This document shows positions 22,417 through 34,122 of a stretch of 64,000 nt of DNA, one piece after another; position 1 is the first letter of the stretch, and every line of letters starts with the position of its first letter. The DNA is from Brasenia schreberi (Eukaryota > Streptophyta > Magnoliopsida > Nymphaeales > Cabombaceae), in assembly GCA_036023115.1 (NCBI GenBank), contig JAYKKT010000074.1, forward strand, positions 14,633,501 to 14,697,500, written 5' to 3'. Made by a program: the position numbers and the translations under genes. Under the pieces are notes generated by a model. It was given only the letters and a program-made list of their open reading frames with translations, was not told the origin of the DNA and ran no database searches.

Positions 22417-23930
22417 TTAAAGATGTTAAGTGTATTTTCTTGAGATACTCCTCTATTCAGAAGGGATATAAATGTTATGACCCTGAGAAGAAGTAGTAGT
22501 ATATCACAATATATGTTAAATTTCATGAAAACTTAGAGTACTTTGGTGTTGATGGGAGTAAGTTATCAAATTCTCCTAATTTCATTGTCTTACCGATATT
22601 GCTAGGAGAAGAAAAGGATGAAGAGACAATTGAATCCCCTTAAGAAAGAAAATGACAAACTTATTCAAGAAGAGAAACAAAAGTCCTACCAAATCCTAAT
22701 GCTATCCTCAACCAAGATACGGCTCCTGAATCAGTTTCTATAATTACTCAAGTAAATACTTTGATTACTCGTAGTATTTCAGATGATTTACCTATTACTC
22801 TTTGAAATAAAAAAAGAAAAGGAGCGAAATATCCTATTCATAAAATGATATCTTATTCTAATTATCCAAAGAATATAAGTTGTTTGTGATGAATGCAAAT
22901 AATGCTTATATTCCAAGGATATATGAAGAGGTCGAACAAGTTACAGATTGCAAGGCAGCTACGAAGAAAGAAATTAAAGCGCTAGAAAAAAATCAAACCT
23001 GAGAACTTACAAAGTTACCACAAGAGAGGAAGATCGTTGGCTGCAAATGGGTGTATACTATCAAGTATAGACTATAGAGCATATGGGAATATAAAAAGAT
23101 AGAAAACCATGTTGGTGACTAAAGGTTATAGCCAATCCTATGGGATTGACTATACATAAACCTTTTCACTAATTACAAAATTAAATACTATCAGAATTCT
23201 TCTAAGTATGACAGTTAATCAGAAATGAGACTTATGTCAGTTGGATGTGAAGAATGCTTTCCTCCAAAGAGATCTTACCGAGGATATCTATATGGACTTA
23301 CCACCTGGTTATAATCTAAAGACTGAGTCACATAAGGTATGCAAGATGAAGAAATCGATTTATAGCTTAAAACAATCACCTAGAGCGTGGTTTGAAAAAT
23401 TTAACGAAAGTGTTCTTAGCCTGAGCTTCAAACGAAGCACGAGTGATCACACGTTATTCATTAGACAAGGAGAGAAAACTATTCTCTTAGTGGTATATGG
23501 TGATATATTATCATTACAGACAATGATGTGAAAGGAATTATAAATGTAAAGCGAGAGTTGCACATGCTACTTGGGAAAACTACACTATTTTCTGGGCGTT
23601 GAAATTATTCACAGTAATAGTTGTATGTTCTTAAGCCAACATATTTATATCTTGGATCTGTTAAAAGAAGATTGTCGTATATGTACTGTTCCCATCGAGG
23701 TTCAAAGGGGGCGGTTGGAGACTCTGATAACCTGTATGAAAATGTGGTTAGATATCAAAGATTAGTTGGGAAACTTATATATCTTATCATCATAATACCA
23801 TATATAAGCTTTACAGTAAGTTATGTTAGTAGATAGATGCACTCACCATCTACACACCACATAAATATGGTGTTCCATATTATCATATACCTAAAGTCAT
23901 CTATTACTTATAGTTTATGCTACTCTCCTA
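22417..23930 (+). pseudogene. Copia-1 reverse transcriptase
   Basis: Resumes the copia-1 polyprotein after copia-2. VKCIFLRYSSIQKGYKCYD marks the integrase end. Next come LVTKGYSQSYGIDYT, the open stretch at 23241-23531 with LDVKNAFLQRDLTEDIYMD and PRAWFEKF, then LVVYGDILSL (the YVDD box, with both catalytic Asp positions disturbed), and GKLHYFLGVEIIH. Numerous stops are present. Confidence 0.9.
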
Positions 23931-24390
23931 ATATCTCTCTTTATTGAGATTTATTCAGATATTGATTGGACTGATTCTGTGGATGATCGAAGATCTACTT
24001 CAGGGTATATTGTAGGCCTAGGAGGTAATATTGTCTCATGAAAAAGTAAGAAACAATAAGTGATAGCCAGATCTAGTGCTGAAGCAGAGTATCATGCTAT
24101 TGCCCTTAGTATGTGTGAGGGTTTATGAATTTTATCACTATTAAAAGAAATTAGCCTGGAGAGGATCATTTCAATTAATTTCTTCATTGATAGTAAAACT
24201 GTACTTCAAATGGCATCTAATCCATTCTTCCATGTAAGGACAAAACATATTAAAGTTGACTGTCATTTCATTACAGAGAAAGTTTTCCAAGGAGTTTTCA
24301 ACATCATTCACATTTGTTTTAAAGACCAATTAGTTGATATTCTTACAAAACCAGTAGTTGCTAATGGAGAAAGCTCTCAATAATTTGGGT
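23931..24390 (+). pseudogene. Copia-1 RNase H
   Basis: Remnants DWTDSVDDRRSTSGYIVG, ARSSAEAEYHAIA and RTKHIKVDCHFITEKV are in the order of copia RNase H, followed by a polypurine stretch (actcgagggga) directly before the 3' LTR. The catalytic acidic residues are largely in place but the frame has several stops. Confidence 0.9.
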
Positions 24391-24424
24391 GTTTCAAGCA
24401 TTCAAGATCCAACTCGAGGGGACG

Positions 24425-24730
24425 TGTTGAAGATTATATATTTCTGTTTGTGTTTCTGTATTTATCTTTTGTAATTGGGTCTTATGGATCTCATTGGTCA
24501 GAATCTAATCCATTGAGATCTAAGTATCATTAGTTTAATAATTAGGGGCATTTCCATCTTTCAAGTTAGAAACGTGTATAAGTAATGCCCTAAGTGTAAT
24601 TGTGTAAAGCTAAGCAAGAGAGAAATAAGAGAGGGAGGGTGCGGCAGCCCATGGAGATGCCGACTCACTCCTTGCTTCCCATCGATGTAGTTTCTTCTGT
24701 CATTGATATTATTTGGGTTGTTTCTCAACA
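24425..24730 (+). repeat. Copia-1 3' LTR
   Basis: Begins tgttgaagatt and ends tttctcaaca, so the LTR is bounded by the 6-bp inverted repeat TGTTGA/TCAACA. It is followed by the target duplication aatat. Confidence 0.93.
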
Positions 24731-24735
24731 AATAT

Positions 24736-25039
24736 GATCCCTATGATGATGTTTTTTAGTTGCTTAACTTATTGTAATGCTTATGTTTTGTATTTTGTGC
24801 AATCCTCCGATGGATCTTTTGGTTGGTCTTGGTGCCCAAGAATTTCAAGGCTCTATAACATGAGCATGAAGAGTGTCGGATGACTGCAGACCAAGGCGAA
24901 TTTGGCTTGGTAGGGAACAACTTATGGCTTTGATAAGGTATTTACCTTAGGATAAATAATCGTCTCTCTCTTTTTATTCTTTTTAATTCTTTTGATAAAT
25001 GTATACTCACATTCATAGAGTTATTCAAATAAATTGTCC
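24736..25039. other. Flank between copia-1 and a gypsy fragment
   Basis: AT-rich and not assigned. It may contain the 3' untranslated part of the gypsy element whose integrase follows on the minus strand. Confidence 0.35.
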
Positions 25040-25800
25040 TTCCTAAATAGAAAAATAATACTTCTTCAAGTACCTACTATTTATATTCCTCTCATGTTCT
25101 TCCCCTTTAATTTTTGTTAGCCTATACACTCCTCCTAGTAGAACCTTTGATACTATATATGGTCCATCTCAATTGATAGATTATTTTCCAAATTATAAGT
25201 CTTTTAGGGCTACCAGTAAGATGGCCTTCCAAACTAAATCTCCTTCTTGAAATCATTTCACTCAAACATATTTGTTGTTCGCTCGAGCAATTTTTCGCTT
25301 ATTAGCAAGCAAATTATCTAATGCCATCAAACAATCTTTATCCACCGAATTGAGTTCCATCATCAATCACTTCAAATATTCATGAGTTGTAGATGATTCT
25401 GCTTGTCTACCTGCAAAGATTTAACATTAATTTCTATCGGTAGTACCATATCCTGTTCATATATAAGCCAAAATAAAGTCATGTCAGTCTCCAAGGATTT
25501 AAAGATTCAGTATGCCTAAAGGACCTCAGGTAACACTTCCTACCATTTTCACATATTGTTCTCAAGAGATTTCTTAATTAAATTGATAAACATTGTGTTG
25601 GTAGCTTTAGCTTTGCCATTCACTTGTGTATAGCATGAGAGTTGAATTCACTAATTTAACACCAAAATTCTCAAGAAAAGCCATTATTGTTCCTCTTGTG
25701 AAAATCATTTCTTGATCATTAGCAATTGATTGTGAAATTCTAAATCAGAAGATAATATATTCATTGATGAACTTGATCACATCACTCGTACAAAAAAGTT
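25040..25800 (-). pseudogene. Ty3/gypsy integrase fragment
   Basis: Heavily decayed minus-strand coding. Frame pieces read ISQSIANDQEMIFTRG, MAFLENFGVKLVNSTLM, LMALDNLLANKRKIARANN, EGDLVWKAILL and NINSRYLKKYYFS. These follow the order of integrase core, helical region and C-terminal domain in plant gypsy elements, where ...FG..Q...DN...F... and ...GDLVW.. are usual. No LTRs or other domains were found nearby. Confidence 0.75.
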
Positions 25801-26255
25801 TTTTTTTGAGGTCCTTAAACCCATTTTTGACCATTTAAACCATAAAAAAAATATTCCGATGGTCATAAAAAATGGCTGACAAGGAAAAAAATGGGTTGGA
25901 AAAAACCTAAACAACCCTAAAAAAATACACACAAAACTGCTGAAAATAGTCAATTAGATTGAAACCATTGAAATAATCAATTTCCAACCCTTCCTCCGGC
26001 TGTCGCAAATATACAAGAATACCACTGCAAAAAAATTGTCAGAATCTCTTTTGTCGATGTTTGACTACCGAAAATACCTTACGAAAAACTGAAAAATAAT
26101 CTAGCATTTTTTTGATAATTCAAATTTTAACATGATATACAATATGATATTATCATAAATATCGCTTAGTCAATCCGGCATATAAGATTCTCTCCGTATA
26201 GAAGGCTTGCTTATTGTCTTCGTTTGCATTACAAGCTAAAATTAAAGAAAGAATT
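25801..26255. other. AT-rich DNA downstream of MYB-1
   Basis: No gene or transposon is recognised. Homopolymer A/T runs are frequent. Confidence 0.4.
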
Positions 26256-26375
26256 CGGATGCTCAGCAGTCGGCCGTCCTGCTGCAGATGGGTTTGATTC
26301 TCATTTGCCTTCCTTCCTGTTTCTGCGCCAATTGCAGGGATTAGCCACGACCTGACTACTGAGCTCACTCACCTC
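26256..26375 (+). mobile_element. tRNA-derived SINE fragment
   Basis: It has an A-box-like atgctcagcagtcgg (26259) and a B-box-like gggtttgattctc (26290), spaced as in tRNA genes and SINEs. A tRNA-unrelated stretch follows. It does not fold as a functional tRNA. The family is not identified, and it is not the same as the minus-strand SINE copies further right. Confidence 0.45.
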
Positions 26376-26581
26376 AAAGGCTTTGGATGGACAAATTCGA
26401 ATAGAGAGAACTAATTAATGAACAGGATTTTTTTCTGAAAAATCTAGCTATCAAGTTAAAAAAGCCAATCCACATACTATTGTTCGTGGAGTACCAAAAC
26501 AAGAAAGCTTCCAGGGGTACTCCTCTCATGACAAATAGAGAAATGAATTCAATACACTCATAAAATCACATGTTAACTGTT

Positions 26582-28306
26582 TTAATAATTTACATGATTA
26601 GCAAAATCAAAATTATTATATGCATCTTCACTGCAGAACATGCCATATAATCCTCCTGCTGCCATGAGCTGGAAAGAATTCTCACATGGCCCAGCTTGAT
26701 CAGGATCCATGAAACAGCAACCCTGCATCAAGTCATTCGTCCCTACTGTCTCGAGAACAGATTCACTCAATGAATTACAATGAGAGACACCCATTAGATC
26801 ACGACCATCTACCGTACAAAGCTGGTCATCGCCAGTCAGCCACTCCGAGAAGAGAATTCTAGGCAATATTGGATTCATAGACTTTGTTGTTCCTGTTGTA
26901 GTTAGTACGACTGCGTTTCGTCTCTCAGGGTAGGTTCCCAAGGACCGCATGGCCTCATTCTCTGAGTTCCCGATTAGGTGTTTACTTGTTATTCTTGCCG
27001 TCGATGATGATAGCGTAGTTTCTCCATGGCCCGGATTGTTCTTGATCATGATCTTCTCTCTCTTGCTGAGGTAGGAATTCCAGTAATTCTTTATTTCGTT
27101 GTCCGTACGGCCTGGTAGGTGAGTTGCTATTTGTGACCATCTGCACAGATTAACAAAGAAAAAAAAATAAAAAGCAAAGCAACTTAAAGAAGACGGAAAG
27201 TGATTCATCATGTTCAACTTAGTTAGCGTCAAGAACTAAGAAAAATCCTTTTCTTCTCCCATTACTGAGAAGGAGATTCATGAACGACGTTTCATTTACT
27301 TGTTGCCAAGGACACCGTGTAAGCTAATGATGGTTTTCTCCTCTTCCTCCGTGAAGGCTTCTTTCTTTAGTCCTGGCCTCAAGTAATTGATCCACCTTAG
27401 CCTGCAGCTCTTCCCGGTCCTTTGCAAACCTGCATCATGCATGCATGGTTAGCGTTTCAATGAATCATGAGATTGAATCTACATTCTTTCAGTTTGGCCA
27501 TTAGATTACGATTTGGAATACTTCTAAACTAGAAACAAAAACGTGGTAATCTTGAGAATTGGAAATCGTGATACGGATTCATAACTACTTGATCAAGGGT
27601 TATATCCAGGCATGAGCTAAAGCTTCTGAAAACGAAAAGGATCAGCCAATTGCCACAAGGCTGAAGTTAATTTAGACCATCTTCCAGCAGTGATGACCAT
27701 GACAACTCGCTGAAAGTGTTAAGTTCTATGAGGAAATAATCAAATAATTCGTGTTACGAAGGAATAACTAGGGAGCTGTTAAATGTCTCAAATTCACGAT
27801 GATCAAGATCAAAACAGAATTGATATGCGCAATTTCCGTTTGAAAATTAAGGTTTCTTGTTGCATTGATACATCTAAAGAGTGTAGAACACGAGATCTAG
27901 AACACCACAAAACACAAATTGATGGAAAGAACAAGGAGAAAGATGCACTAAGTTTAACTTCAACTGGGTTTCTAAATCAAATGGAAATCCTAACAAGATA
28001 AAGACCACCTAAGGAGAATTCCACATATGTAAGCCATCCAACTCAAATGTGGAGAATTATACATAACTTCAACAGAGAGTCGAGAAAATAGCAATGCTTC
28101 GAAAGACACTTTTATTAACCTAAACCCGAAAATTGAAGAAAATGATATGTTCATAAGAAATGTCACCCACCGGCTTTCACAGGGACAGCACTCCAGCGTC
28201 CTTGGCCATGCCTCAGGACGTATCTCTTTAGCTTCTGGTCCTCCTCTGGCGACCACAAGCCTTTCCTACACTTTGGCTTCAAGTACTTGTCTTCGCTGCG
28301 AGCCAT
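26582..28306 (-). CDS. R2R3-MYB transcription factor, LAF1/MYB18-like (MYB-1)
   Basis: Nuclear DNA-binding transcription factor. Predicted exons on the minus strand are 28171-28306, 27300-27429 and 26582-27140 (136+130+559 nt, 274 codons plus stop), with GT-AG introns of 741 and 159 nt at the phases standard for plant R2R3-MYBs. R2 has Trp at 18, 38 and 58. R3 has Phe71 in place of the first Trp, then Trp90 and Trp109. Signatures are [29 protein letters not shown] and [19 protein letters not shown]. The bHLH-interaction pattern in R3 is absent. The tail has RILFSEWL near residue 183, shared with MYB-2. The domain resembles Arabidopsis LAF1 (MYB18)/MYB19/MYB45, where LAF1 acts in far-red light signalling; that role here is inference. 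No stops or odd splice sites were seen. Confidence 0.93.
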
Positions 28307-28546
28307 TTTAAGAATTCTATCAGAGCGATCCTTCTGAAATCGTATAGAAATTCAAGGCGACACAGCTAGTCGCTTGGAAAGGGCGGCATTTAATGAAGCC
28401 AGTGTTGACGAAGGGAAGAGAATGGCTTAAAAATGAATATAGTTGGGGCTTGGAGGAAATTTGCAATACCCAATGGGTCCACATTTTCCTGAAGGGGAAA
28501 ATATGATGCTTCGGTTTGCCTGATTCCCCATGGTTCTTGTTTGCAT

Positions 28547-28560
28547 ATTATATATATATA
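28547..28560 (-). promoter_or_regulatory. Putative TATA box of MYB-1
   Basis: On the minus strand ttatatatatataa lies about 240 nt upstream of the ATG at 28306, followed by a CT-rich leader (ccctccctctctct), as is common in plant core promoters. Confidence 0.45.
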
Positions 28561-28599
28561 AGAGAGAGGGAGGGGAAACCAAAAAGGAATGAAATTAAG

Positions 28600-29078
28600 G
28601 CACAAACGATTTCTGGCCTTTCTTTTTGCGATTTGACTAAATAATGGCTGGAAACGGTAATTTCGTTGGGATTGCCTTTTTCGTTAACCAAAAGACTCTA
28701 TACACTTGTTGGTTTTATGGTGTCAGGATTTTATGATTTTTATATTATTGAGTATATATTGTTTCATTACTTTTATGAAAATTGGTTAAGTGCCTGGTGC
28801 TTTCATGTTCATGTCGATTGAAATGTTTCAAAACTAACTCTATATTGAATCGAATAGCTAACATGATGAAGGAATTGGAAGTAAAAGTGCAACATGTTCT
28901 ACGTTTGGGCACCCAATGCGGAGACATTAAACTTGTCAATATCACAACTAGTAGTCGCAGACCAGACAAGCATTTCCTTTCAGAGAGATCTAATGGCTTC
29001 CGTTTTATCTGGCTTTGGCTATCAGTTGTAACAAAACAAAAAAAATTGTCTCATATATCCACATCGAGTGTTTTTATT

Positions 29079-29109
<31 letters not shown>

Positions 29110-29499
29110 GAAATTATCCATACTCAATACTCAATCGTACCCAATAGCTCATTTTACATAATTCATCATTTTAATAACCAATTACCACCTTCAATCACCT
29201 TCCACAACTCTTCTATTGTCTGAAACTCCTTTCACTGATTAAAATTGTTGTTGCTACCACTAAAATTAATTAAAATTTTTTATATAAAGGTAGTTATATG
29301 GTTTTATTTAGGTTTTAAAGTGATTAAAATAATGAAACTTTTAAGTGATTGAAATAGTGAAACCATGCAAAACGAGCTGAATGAGTATTGAGTATGAACT
29401 ACTTCTCTCTCTATATATATATTATCAAAAGGACAAAATATTGTGACTAAGAAATATGAGTGCTTCTACTTGTGTTCACAATTTACTTTTAGGGAACAA
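28600..29499. other. MYB-1 upstream region with microsatellites
   Basis: Presumed promoter-proximal intergenic DNA, AT-rich and without recognisable genes. A compound (TA)n(GA)n microsatellite lies at 29078-29109. A second short TA run lies near 29411-29422. Confidence 0.45.
29078..29109. repeat. Compound (TA)n(GA)n microsatellite
   Basis: A run of TA dinucleotides is followed directly by GA dinucleotides. Confidence 0.85.
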
Positions 29500-30024
29500 G
29501 AATGTTATTTAAAAATTCAAAAAATGTTTTGAAAACAAAAGGAGGCAAACATATTACACTTTCGCCCCAAAAATGTAAATGGAGCGCAAGAGTGCAGACC
29601 GTCAGTGTAGTGATGTTTAGGCAACTGTGTGTATTGAATCGTTTATGTAGACCTTGTCAAAGACAGTTGGGACTTTGGGGTTCTTTCGGTCTTGCGACTT
29701 AGTGATACAACCCATTTTGAAAGTAACTTTTGTTGTAGCAAGCTTGTCTTTGTTGGTATACAAGATCCCGAACACTTTACTCCAGTCTCCAAGAGAGACC
29801 GTCTTACAGTAGATCGGTCGTTCTCTTGGTGATAGATCCACCAGTCACTTGAGGGGATGTGCTAGCACAAAGAGATTGCCATCATACGGCACTTAAGTGA
29901 ATGCATAAGAATGAAAAGAGAGAAAAGAAAGAGATCAAGGATGGTAGTTGAGAAGAGAAGAATACTCAAGGGGTGAAGGGCTCTTTTCAATTAGTTACCA
30001 TCGTGTTTGGTGATTTAAGGAATC
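29500..30024. other. Unassigned DNA left of the gypsy nest
   Basis: A minus-strand stop-free stretch at 29617-29841 includes VFGILYTNKDKLATTKVTF but has no family I recognise. The segment ends with gaatc at 30020-30024, the presumed target duplication of gypsy-3. Confidence 0.3.
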
Positions 30025-31049
30025 TGTCACGCTCTTCATTCTGGATCGAATGAGACTTACTCGCTTTGGAGAGCCAGAGTTTCCATAGGCCACGTGCGTG
30101 TTGAGATGCATGCGTTGCACATGAGCACCATGACTTGCTTTCGGGCATAGTTGTTTGTAAGCACCTTACGAGTGTGGGAGTGCTCGTAGAGAGTGGGAGT
30201 GATGTCCATTGCAAGCGAGTGGGCGCGGTTTCATATCGGGTGTAATTGTCTTGAGTGATCAATAAAGTAGTGATCTTCTTGCAGCCTAACTGAGTTGTGT
30301 CTTGTGTGCTTGATCAAGACCAGAACTAGGGTAGGTTGAAGGCTTGAAGAGGAAGAAAAAGCTTTCGCATCGGCATCGAAAGCCAAACATGGCAGAAACC
30401 AACATACACGTGGTTTTCTTTGCGTGATCGGATAAGTAACACTTTAGCTGAGATTTGACTTAGATTCATGACAGTAAGTACCTTACGAGTGTGCCTTAGG
30501 CTCTTGCCACAGGTAGGGTATGGTCGCTCTTGCGGCTTTGATCATCTTCTAACCAATGGATCATATGTGAGATCCGATTAGGAGTAGCTAAGTGTCATTA
30601 TGGGTCTCCGATCTTTCTAATGGGTTTGGACATGGTTCTAGAGTCTTCTAAGACCAAGCTCAAGGTAGAGTCGTGCACAAGCTTTTTGGAGCTTGTTAGA
30701 AACATGTTGCATCGAATCTTAGAAACAGAATCAGGTTGCATGGAACAGGTAGATGCCTATAAATACCCATGCACGATATAATAAATTTCGGTTTCCATCA
30801 AGTCTACAATAAACCTCTTCTTCTTCATCCTTGAGTCGTTGCCCTCTCCTGTTGAGTTATTGAGTGAGCCTAAGGGAGAAACCTCTGCTAACCGAACAAG
30901 AATGCTACAGGAGAGTGTTCTTGAAGGAGGAAGGAATGATCGTCGTAGGTGAGGTGCTGGCTGAATCAGGCTTAGAAGGTTGGTGGAACGAGCCTGTGAA
31001 TGAGGCTTGCAAGGCTTCTGCGAACGTTGCCGGTGCTAGCACGGTCACA
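30025..31049 (+). repeat. Gypsy-3 5' LTR
   Basis: Starts tgtcacgctcttcattctgg and ends ggtgctagcacggtcaca. It contains a TATA-like cctataaatacccatg near 30754. It is about 310 bp longer than the 3' LTR because of a segment at about 30175-30492 bounded by two copies of aag(c/t)accttacgagtg. No convincing primer site follows. Confidence 0.85.
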
Positions 31050-31639
31050 AACTGATATTATATGGTGACGTTAGAAACGTTGCAGACTCACCGGAGGTGG
31101 AGATCTATAGCTATTGGGGTGACGGCAACCAAATCTGGCAATCGGTTGGAAAAAAACAGTAGATCGGGTAAGATCTTGCTGTGTTTTCGTTTCTATTCGC
31201 TACAGTGGGACTTTGTAGACTTTGAGTGAGTTTCCGACGTGATTGAGACGATCCGTGAGTGTTTGGTCTCTTTCATCGACGATCGGAAGCAGACTGTGGT
31301 CTAGCGAAGTTGATTTACAATTGAACAAGTGTTTCTGCTGAAATCCGGTTCCTGTTTGTGTAAATCACTGTAAATCTTGATCGACATCAGTGTGAGGTGT
31401 CTGATTTTGTAATTTTCATCTTGTGGATCATTCGTTAGTGTTTTAGAATTGATCTACACTCCAAGAAATCAAGTTACAGTACGTAATTGAGAAGGATCCA
31501 GCGAAGTTACAGTTTGTGTTGCGGTTGAGTTTTGTAAGTGTTCGTTGAATTGTTCCTGCCATTTTTGAGTCCGTAATTCTGTGGAAAACTTGTATAGTTT
31601 TATTGAGGGAATTGTAAGGCGTATATAACCGCCGCGCTT

Positions 31640-32027
31640 CAGTTCTCTTCTCCTTGTTATCCACAACATGAATATGAGGACAAGCTCTTACAAGGCTTCT
31701 TGCGGTGAGTGAATGCAGGACTTCGTCACCAAGATCCAAAGACTATACTCCAAGCTATGATTGTGACAGAATCCTTGGTGGATTTTCAGCGATGGAGGTA
31801 GTGGTTCTAAACATGATGGACCAGACCGGAGGGGTGCTGATCCAAAACAGGGTAGCTCTCGGGGACAGTGGTTGGCCGGAAGGATACTCATCCTTTTCTT
31901 CTTCGAATTTGGGTGACAACCGCACTACGATTCCAATTTTCAGGGGATGAAAGGCGGTACCTAAAGAGAATACCAAGGGGTCGGGGCCATGCTTCATTTG
32001 CAGTGGTCTCCATATGATGATGGACTG
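31640..32027 (+). pseudogene. Gypsy-3 Gag, left part up to the split zinc knuckle
   Basis: Broken plus-strand Gag frames. The last codons before the insertion read GPCFICSGLHMMMD, which is the first three ligands (C, C, H) of a CX2CX4HX4C zinc knuckle. Gypsy-2 begins at 32028, and the fourth Cys codon falls exactly at the duplicated target gactg/gacta. Confidence 0.8.
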
Positions 32028-32254
32028 TGTCACGACTGAACTTCAAATCCTTGAGATCAAGGCTGAAATCGGTCCGTGATTGCACATAATCCTCTCATAT
32101 AGGTTAGCAACTTGTTGCGCCTTCAACTAGTGAGTAAGGCCGACTCTCTTTCACCGAAAAAGAGGTTTACAACTTACTCTATCTTGCGGAAGCCCTTAGC
32201 TACACCTCTAGCATCTACGCACGCACACATGCTTTAGATCTAAGGCATAGAGTT
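32028..32254 (-). repeat. Gypsy-2 3' LTR, left portion (U5 end)
   Basis: Starts on the plus strand with tgtcacgactgaacttcaa. It continues at 40272 after gypsy-1. The first ~55 bp match both the left and, inverted, the right halves of the short LTR at 46197-46307. Confidence 0.85.
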
Positions 32255-33716
32255 TGTTACCGGAGTCGCACCGGTAACCGGTGTTGGTGCCTAGCACCAA
32301 CCAGCCTTAACGTTTTCACGAAAGGAAACTTAAGATAGCGCTAAGGGAACGTAGGATGCGCAGCGTCTAACAGACGTTAAATTCAACTAAGAACCCTCGG
32401 CTTGCCTCTTTACAAGTTTTTACTAAGACATGCAGTGACCCGGCACAACCATGTCCCACACAGGCCGGCTCGACCCTTACAGCTTCCGCACACAAGAACG
32501 ACGGAAAGACTCTACCTATGAAACCAGGCCCGACCTGCCTTAGAGCCCACTGAGGGGAGTCCACGCGACTGCCAAAGGCACCGCCCTGCGGTCTGCCCCT
32601 TTGGCAGTCCGGCTCAATCCAAAGTGGCTTGACGGTAATGGGGTCGACCCAACGGGTGCGCCCAATGCATCCCCTTGCTTTTCCCTTGAGTACTCCGGGT
32701 CTTTTACCGCGTCTTTGCCTTAGTCCCTTCGGTCCGCTTCCGCCACTTGAAGCCTCGTCTCAGTCTGGTTTGCCTTAGCCCTTTTTACGCTTGCCTTCGC
32801 CACTTGACAGCATCTTGGAGCTCACTTCCCTTAGGGGCTCTACGTCCAGCTACTTGGCTCCTTCGCAACTCCAGTTCAACCTGCAAACACTTCAACCTCT
32901 CTTCGTTTTGAACTCCCCCCTTGGCCTCCGGTCGTCCAACCCTTTTTATAGACTAAGGGGCTGGACAGCATGCTTCTGAACACGTAATGACCATTCCTGG
33001 CCAGTCGTCCTTCTGCTGGCCAGGGCACGCCTTTAGTAGAATCGCCCTGACCAACAGACTGACGCTGGCCAGGGTACCTTGTCCTGGCAGTGGTCCCCCC
33101 CTGTGCTAGCCGTCTAACTCTGGCCATAGGGTGGCTTCTGACTCTACTCCTGGCTAGGAGACGTCACTGTCGCCCTGTCTCCATTCGGCACCCTACTGTC
33201 CTGCGGCAGGGTGCTGTCAGTGCCAGACTTCCTTATTTGGCCCAGCCACACCCTGTCAGTTTCTGTGCCCTCTGGCCTTATCATTCCGGGTAAGTGCGAC
33301 TGCCTAGTGGTCCTGCCTTGGCCATCTCTGTGAAAGTTCCTACAGGCTGTCTGACGGCAGTCCTGTTCGAGCCTCCCACAAGTGGTCCCGTGCAGGCACT
33401 GTTCGGGGTGGCAGTGCATGCCTCTGAGCGGTGTCAGGATGGTGCGGCTGTCAGGGCACCCTGCGGGCCAAACTGCCTACCTAACGCACTCCCTAAAACT
33501 CCTACCCGTAAGACCCCCTTTTGTAACTTAGCCTTATTCCGGTCTCACGTTTGCCTAGTCTTCTTTATTCCAACTAAGAGTCGGGACCACCCTGCTGCGC
33601 CATCTCTTGGTGTGGTGCAGAGGGGTGTTGTCCCAAGGGCAGTGCTCCAGGTGAGTCATCCAGTCGGGCGTCACTTTTGTGCACCAAGGCAGGGGGTCCA
33701 TCAGGGGTCTGCAATA
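32255..33716 (-). repeat. Gypsy-1 3' LTR (left copy)
   Basis: Starts tgttaccggagtcgcacc and ends ggggtctgcaata on the plus strand. A minus-strand TATA-like ctataaaaagg lies near 32941-32951. It lacks the internal duplication seen in the right copy. The terminal ~140 bp overlap the end of the pol frame. Confidence 0.93.
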
Positions 33717-33939
33717 ATTCTCCCTCACCTGCTTTCGAGCTCGTCCTCGAGTCTGTGTGGTACTTGTGGATCAAATCTTCATATTCCCATAGATCCGTTA
33801 CAAGTAGCCATGCGTCATGTTCCTGTGTTTTGTGCGTCCAACGAATGAGATACCACGTTAGGCGCCTGGGTCCTTTGCCACGCACTTCATGCTTTAACAC
33901 TTCGTCCACTTTGTCTACGTCTTTCCGAACTAGGGGCAA
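33574..33939 (-). pseudogene. Gypsy-1 chromodomain at the end of pol
   Basis: The segment VDEVLKHEVRGKGPRRL, YLIRWTHKTQEHDAWL, LWEYEDLIHKY has the pattern of chromodomains fused to chromovirus integrases, which direct insertion by binding histone marks. The aromatic positions expected for methyl-lysine binding are only partly clear. A TGA just upstream separates it from the integrase end (HPNFHVSQLKPMYED). The frame runs about 140 nt into the LTR before its stop. Confidence 0.88.
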
Positions 33940-34122
33940 TGGTCATCTTGCAGTCCGACCAGGGTCCTCATACATCGGTTTCAATTGACTCACATGAAAA
34001 TTCGGGTGAACTTTTAGACATTCCGGTAGATCCAACCGATAGGCCACACGTTCGATCTTTTCAATTATCTCAAAGGGTCCATCGAACCTTGGCTTTAGTG
34101 CTAGGTGTACCCCCTTGTAAAC

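Larger units (their letters stand above)
11818..24730 (+). mobile_element. Complete Ty1/copia retrotransposon (copia-1) carrying nested insertions
   Basis: The LTRs at 11818-12131 and 24425-24730 align throughout. The identical 5-bp duplication aatat flanks both ends (11813-11817 and 24731-24735). Gag, protease, integrase, reverse transcriptase and RNase H follow in the copia order. The reading frame is interrupted by a small hAT element (13562-14323) and by copia-2 (14847-22416). All coding parts contain stops, so the element is dead. Without nested DNA it would be about 4.6 kb, a normal copia size. Confidence 0.93.

Noticed and set aside
28782..29147. A 121-codon frame upstream of MYB-1
   Set aside because: It ends in translated TA/GA microsatellite and has no domain or splice context.
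33294..33848. A 184-codon plus-strand frame antisense to the gypsy-1 LTR, with a 206-codon counterpart at 39654-40274
   Set aside because: They lie in the two LTR copies, the second spans the LTR duplication, and both are Ala/Pro/Ser-rich without a domain. Antisense artefacts of GC-rich LTR DNA.
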